Source of the DNA: Ignavibacteria bacterium
GTDB taxonomy: Bacteria > Bacteroidota > Ignavibacteria > UBA10030 > UBA6906
Length of the DNA stretch: 8,359 nucleotides
NCBI GenBank assembly: GCA_029859455.1
Contig: JAOUDE010000103.1
Coordinates: 1-8,359 of the forward strand
Direction of reading: 5' to 3'
Shown piece by piece: positions 6,017 through 8,359 of the stretch. How positions within the stretch are numbered: position 1 is the first letter of the stretch; every line of letters starts with the position of its first letter. The notes under the pieces were generated by a model. That model did no database searches and was not told where the DNA came from. It saw only the letters and a list, made by a program, of their open reading frames with translations. The position numbers were made by a program, and so were the translations under genes.

Positions 6017-6544
6017 ATGCAGTCATTCTGGAAATCGATCATTTCCATTCTTGACAAGTACTCGATCCTTGTTGCCGGCGTGGTCATCTACGGGTACTAC
6101 CTTCTGACCTCGATCGATCTGATAAAGGCCGGGACACCCCACAAGGGATTTCTCGACTACCTGCTTCAGTTTGACTCCCTGATCCTTCTCTGGATCATAG
6201 CCGCCGTGGTGATCCAGCTCCAGCGCCACCGGAAACAGCAGAAGGAAGAGGCGGAATACAGAAACAAAATCCAGCTTGAATTCGAAAAACAGCGGATCCA
6301 TCTTCAGCTATTGGACGAGATCACCACTCTCCTGCAGGACAACGTCAACAATCCCCTCGCGCTGATTTCCATCACCTCTCACAACATCCGAAAGAAATTT
6401 CCTGCGGACAGTGATATCACGGGCTGGCTGGACAGAATCGATGCATCGTTGCAGCGGATCCATTCCACCATCCAGGATATCAAGGCATTTCAAACACAGA
6501 AGACCATCGAGACAAGTGACGCTGCGCCGAAACAACTGAACTGA
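6017..6544 (+). CDS. Two-helix membrane protein with a degenerate histidine-kinase DHp-like domain
   Basis: This 175-residue protein has two membrane helices (about 15-35 and 51-68) joined by a short loop, then a charged coiled-coil stalk (69-97). A helical hairpin resembling the dimerisation/phosphotransfer (DHp) domain of histidine kinases follows (98-160). The segment LLQDNVNNPLALISI matches the H-box pattern HE[IL]NNPL, but the phosphoacceptor histidine position is Asp108 (D108-N-V-N-N-P-L). The second helix, WLDRIDASLQRIHSTIQDIKAF, fits DHp helix 2. No HATPase domain (N, G1 or G2 boxes) follows, so it cannot act as a kinase. It might dimerise with, sequester or modulate a real kinase; this is inference. 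GAGGG lies 6 bases before ATG 6017, and the gene has its own strong promoter. It is convergent with the next gene, only 10 bp away. The open reading frame is very likely real; the domain reading is moderate. Confidence 0.75.
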   Translation: MQSFWKSIISILDKYSILVAGVVIYGYYLLTSIDLIKAGTPHKGFLDYLLQFDSLILLWIIAAVVIQLQRHRKQQKEEAEYRNKIQLEFEKQRIHLQLLDEITTLLQDNVNNPLALISITSHNIRKKFPADSDITGWLDRIDASLQRIHSTIQDIKAFQTQKTIETSDAAPKQLN

Positions 6545-6554
6545 CAGGGCGGCA

Positions 6555-6956
6555 TCATTCCCCTTTGGCACTCAGTTTTCGACCGTGAAACTCATATTCG
6601 ATCGTCTTCCCCTCCCTGTTCTTCACCAAAGCGATCGCCTCCATCTCCTCCCCCTTCACCCTTCCTTTCCACCGGACGGTCCCAGATTCCTTGCCGACAC
6701 TCTCCACTTCGAACCTGATCGCCTCTTCCGTGTTGGTCATCACATAGCACGCCTTCGGAAAACCTGATTTTCCGAAATGTTTCGAAGCAAACTGACAACC
6801 GACAAACAGAACGGTGTCCGCAATGGCCTCCTCTCCTCCCCCTGTGACAGTGCCGGCAAATGTCATTCCGCCGAGGTCTTCGGTGTGACGTTGCCCGAAT
6901 CCTGTTGCGGAAATTATTCCCAGTAACAGAAACACAAAACCTATTCTGCAATTCAT
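6555..6956 (-). CDS. Small secreted protein of unknown function
   Basis: The 133-residue protein begins with a signal peptide (MNCRIGFVFLLLGIISATGFG, residues 1-21). There is no lipobox cysteine, so it should be released into the periplasm rather than lipidated. The mature part is short and looks beta-rich: a DTVLFVGCQFASKHF segment, then GFPKACYV, then alternating strands FEVESVGKESGTVRWKGRVKGEEMEAIAL and IEYEFHGRKL. Cysteines 54 and 70 could form a disulfide. I do not recognise a named family. The order 'DT-hydrophobic-F, C, GF, then G-x-V-x-W-x-G-x-V-x-G' recalls small secreted proteins of unknown function in other Gram-negative bacteria, a weak resemblance from memory. AAGG lies 7 bases upstream of ATG 6956. 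The gene starts 24 bp after the glycosyltransferase, suggesting it is the last gene of that operon. Confidence 0.75.
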   Translation of the reverse strand: MNCRIGFVFLLLGIISATGFGQRHTEDLGGMTFAGTVTGGGEEAIADTVLFVGCQFASKHFGKSGFPKACYVMTNTEEAIRFEVESVGKESGTVRWKGRVKGEEMEAIALVKNREGKTIEYEFHGRKLSAKGE

Positions 6957-6980
6957 CCTGTGTCCTTCTCTCTGTGCTAA

Positions 6981-7718
6981 TTATTCCTGTTTAGCTGTCA
7001 TGCGGGACCCGGCGGTCGGGCTTTTCTTCGAGGCGCCCGCCCCGAACTCTTTTCCGTAATACTCCCAGGCGAGCGTCTCCGGGGATTCCCCCCTGAAGAA
7101 CCGAAATAACGCCAATCCGTTTCGCACCTGCTGTCGTACCGTACCGCCGGCAAGAAACTTCCGGGATGATGTGGTCACCCAGCTGTTCATCTTAATCACG
7201 GCAGATTGTTTCCGTGCCCGCCGGAGAAACTCCACATCCTCATATAACGGCCAGTCGGGAAACCCGCCGAGTGAGCGGAACAAGGAGGAGCGCACGACGA
7301 GACACTGGTCTCCGAACGTGGTAACGGGTGACTCGAATCGGGTGCACGCGGAATAGAACCTGAGCGATGGACTCTCCGGTACGAATCGTGCTCTGAACGC
7401 TGCGACGCCAATATCAGGATCTGCCATCGTGGTTTCGATGACTGCAAACCCATCCGCCGGAAGCACCGTGTCCGCATGAAGGAACAGGAGGATCTTCCCC
7501 CGCGCCCCGGCGGCTCCGGCGTTCATCTGTGTCCCTCGGCCTCTGCGGCCTGTCACCACATTTGCCCCGTACGAACGGGCATCCGCCACGGTCGTATCGA
7601 CACTTCCCCCGTCGGAGACGATGACCTCACCACTCCTTCCGCGGAGCTTGACGGATGACAGGCATTGCGGCAATTTCGCCGCTTCATTGAGTGTCGGTAT
7701 GATGACTGAAAAATCGAT
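6981..7718 (-). CDS. Family 2 glycosyltransferase (TIGR04283-like), apparent non-canonical start
   Basis: From the start proposed here the protein has 245 residues and a GT-A fold of the GT2 type. It shows SVIIPTLNEA (4-13), EVIVSDGGSVD (31-41), GRGTQMNAG (60-68), LLFLHADT (77-84, with HAD in the DXD position), FGDQ (135-138) and LYEDVEF (158-164, catalytic acid region). The GRGxQMNxG plus FLHADT plus GDQ pattern is typical of the TIGR04283 group, some members of which are annotated in arsenosugar biosynthesis; donor and acceptor here are unknown. The N-terminal strand is intact but no ATG, GTG, TTG or CTG precedes it after the in-frame stop. TTG 7673 would delete the essential first strand. 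I place the start at ATC 7718 because AAAGGA lies 6 bases upstream; ATA 7724, overlapping the upstream TAA, is the alternative. A frameshift fusion to the upstream gene is also possible. Product confident, start uncertain. Confidence 0.85.
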   Translation of the reverse strand: MDFSVIIPTLNEAAKLPQCLSSVKLRGRSGEVIVSDGGSVDTTVADARSYGANVVTGRRGRGTQMNAGAAGARGKILLFLHADTVLPADGFAVIETTMADPDIGVAAFRARFVPESPSLRFYSACTRFESPVTTFGDQCLVVRSSLFRSLGGFPDWPLYEDVEFLRRARKQSAVIKMNSWVTTSSRKFLAGGTVRQQVRNGLALFRFFRGESPETLAWEYYGKEFGAGASKKSPTAGSRMTAKQE

Positions 7719-7720
7719 AG

Positions 7721-8359
7721 TTATTCCTTTCGCCGGCTTTCTTCGATAAGCGGTGTCTTCAGAAGTCCTGTCAATGACTGATGGCGCTCGTCATCAAATC
7801 CGTCAAGGCCGAACCTGATTGTCCGATGATCATCGATCTGAACAAAACTTCTGAACACTCTGTCCCAAACAGAGAGAACGCTCGAATAGTTCGAATCGGT
7901 CTCCTGCTTTCGTCGCGAATGATGCACTTTGTGCATGAACGGCGTGACGACAAACCAGCAGAGAGCTCTGTCCGCCCGCTCGGGCAGACTGATGTTCGCG
8001 TGGTGGAAGGCGATGAGCGGCAGTTGAATGACGTCAAACGCAATGACCGACTCGATCGGAATGCCGAAAAGCGGAATCAGTGCAACGCGCATCAGGGAAG
8101 AAAGAAGGATCTCTCCCACATGAAAGCGGGTCGCTGTGGTCACGTCGACCGCAGGATCGCTGTGGTGCATCCGGTGAAAGCGCCAGAGAAATGGTACCCG
8201 GTGATTGAGACGGTGCCACCAGTAGGTCCATACATCAAGAATGCCGAAACCGAGAACGACAGGCAAAAGGCCATCCAGTTCGGCGACTCGCAGGAGGCCG
8301 AACTCCTCCCTCCGGGCAACCTCGGCAACCCAGACGATCAAACCGGAGAACACCAGTGC
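7721..8359 (-). CDS. Sterol desaturase / fatty acid hydroxylase superfamily membrane protein, N-terminus missing
   Basis: The visible 212 residues carry the histidine clusters of the di-iron hydroxylase superfamily: HRLNH (HxxxH) after DVWTYWW, HRMHHSD (HxxHH), an HHANISLPE segment and HKVHHSRRKQETDSNYSSVLSVWDRVF near the C-terminus. Such enzymes are integral membrane proteins that hydroxylate or desaturate lipids at a diiron centre facing the cytoplasm. Hydrophobic segments lie at the cut end and between the histidine clusters (for example SSLMRVALIPLFGIPIESVIAF). The frame stays open to the window edge; the GTG at 8353 is unlikely to be the start because it would cut into a hydrophobic segment. 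Members usually have about 250-300 residues, so some 50-80 are probably missing. The TAA stop (7723-7721) abuts or overlaps the glycosyltransferase start, so the two are probably coupled, suggesting modification and glycosylation of a membrane lipid. The substrate is unknown. Confidence 0.9.
   Translation of the reverse strand, partial: ALVFSGLIVWVAEVARREEFGLLRVAELDGLLPVVLGFGILDVWTYWWHRLNHRVPFLWRFHRMHHSDPAVDVTTATRFHVGEILLSSLMRVALIPLFGIPIESVIAFDVIQLPLIAFHHANISLPERADRALCWFVVTPFMHKVHHSRRKQETDSNYSSVLSVWDRVFRSFVQIDDHRTIRFGLDGFDDERHQSLTGLLKTPLIEESRRKE

Noticed and set aside
6981..7673. Glycosyltransferase starting at TTG 7673
   Set aside because: It would remove SVIIPTLNEA, the first strand of the nucleotide-sugar binding fold, which is encoded intact just upstream in the same frame.

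Overview
The window comes from a Gram-negative bacterium of moderate GC content, roughly 50-55% by eye. Several proteins carry Sec signal peptides, there is an ECF sigma factor paired with a membrane anti-sigma factor, and ribosome-binding sites are clear in front of most genes. Gene content resembles uncultivated environmental lineages of the Bacteroidota/Chlorobiota (FCB) type, but no marker fixes the taxonomy. There are no RNA genes, CRISPR arrays, insertion sequences or other mobile elements. Nine protein genes fill nearly all of it, two of them cut by the window edges.

Region 1 (1-2604) is a sugar-utilisation locus. A LacI-family repressor gene on the minus strand is followed 21 bp later by the start of a secreted alpha-amylase-family (GH13) gene, which runs off the left edge. 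Divergent from it is a MalK/MsmK/UgpC-type ABC-transporter ATPase. The 221 bp between them hold two sigma70-like promoters. A perfect 14-bp palindrome, TGGAAGCGCTTCCA, sits on the predicted transcription start of the repressor. The likely picture is an autoregulated repressor controlling breakdown of an alpha-glucan and uptake of its oligosaccharides. The permease and binding-protein genes are not here. A GC-rich hairpin closes the region.

Region 2 (2605-4122, minus) is one gene for a secreted DUF4139-family protein of unknown function. Its signal peptide contains a small in-frame tandem duplication.

Region 3 (4184-6544, plus) starts with an ECF sigma factor overlapping its zinc-binding anti-sigma factor by ATGA. 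The anti-sigma factor has one membrane segment and a long, charged extracytoplasmic part. A textbook promoter (TTGAAA-N17-TATATT) overlapping the end of that gene drives a small two-helix membrane protein. Its cytoplasmic part looks like the dimerisation (DHp) half of a histidine kinase, but without the phosphoacceptor histidine and without an ATPase domain.

Region 4 (6555-8359, minus) looks like an operon: a sterol-desaturase/fatty-acid-hydroxylase family membrane protein (cut by the right edge), a family 2 glycosyltransferase resembling TIGR04283, and a small secreted protein of unknown function. The glycosyltransferase is unusual. Its conserved N-terminal strand is intact, but no ATG, GTG, TTG or CTG precedes it in frame, so it must use a rare start codon, be fused by frameshift to the upstream gene, or reflect a sequence error.
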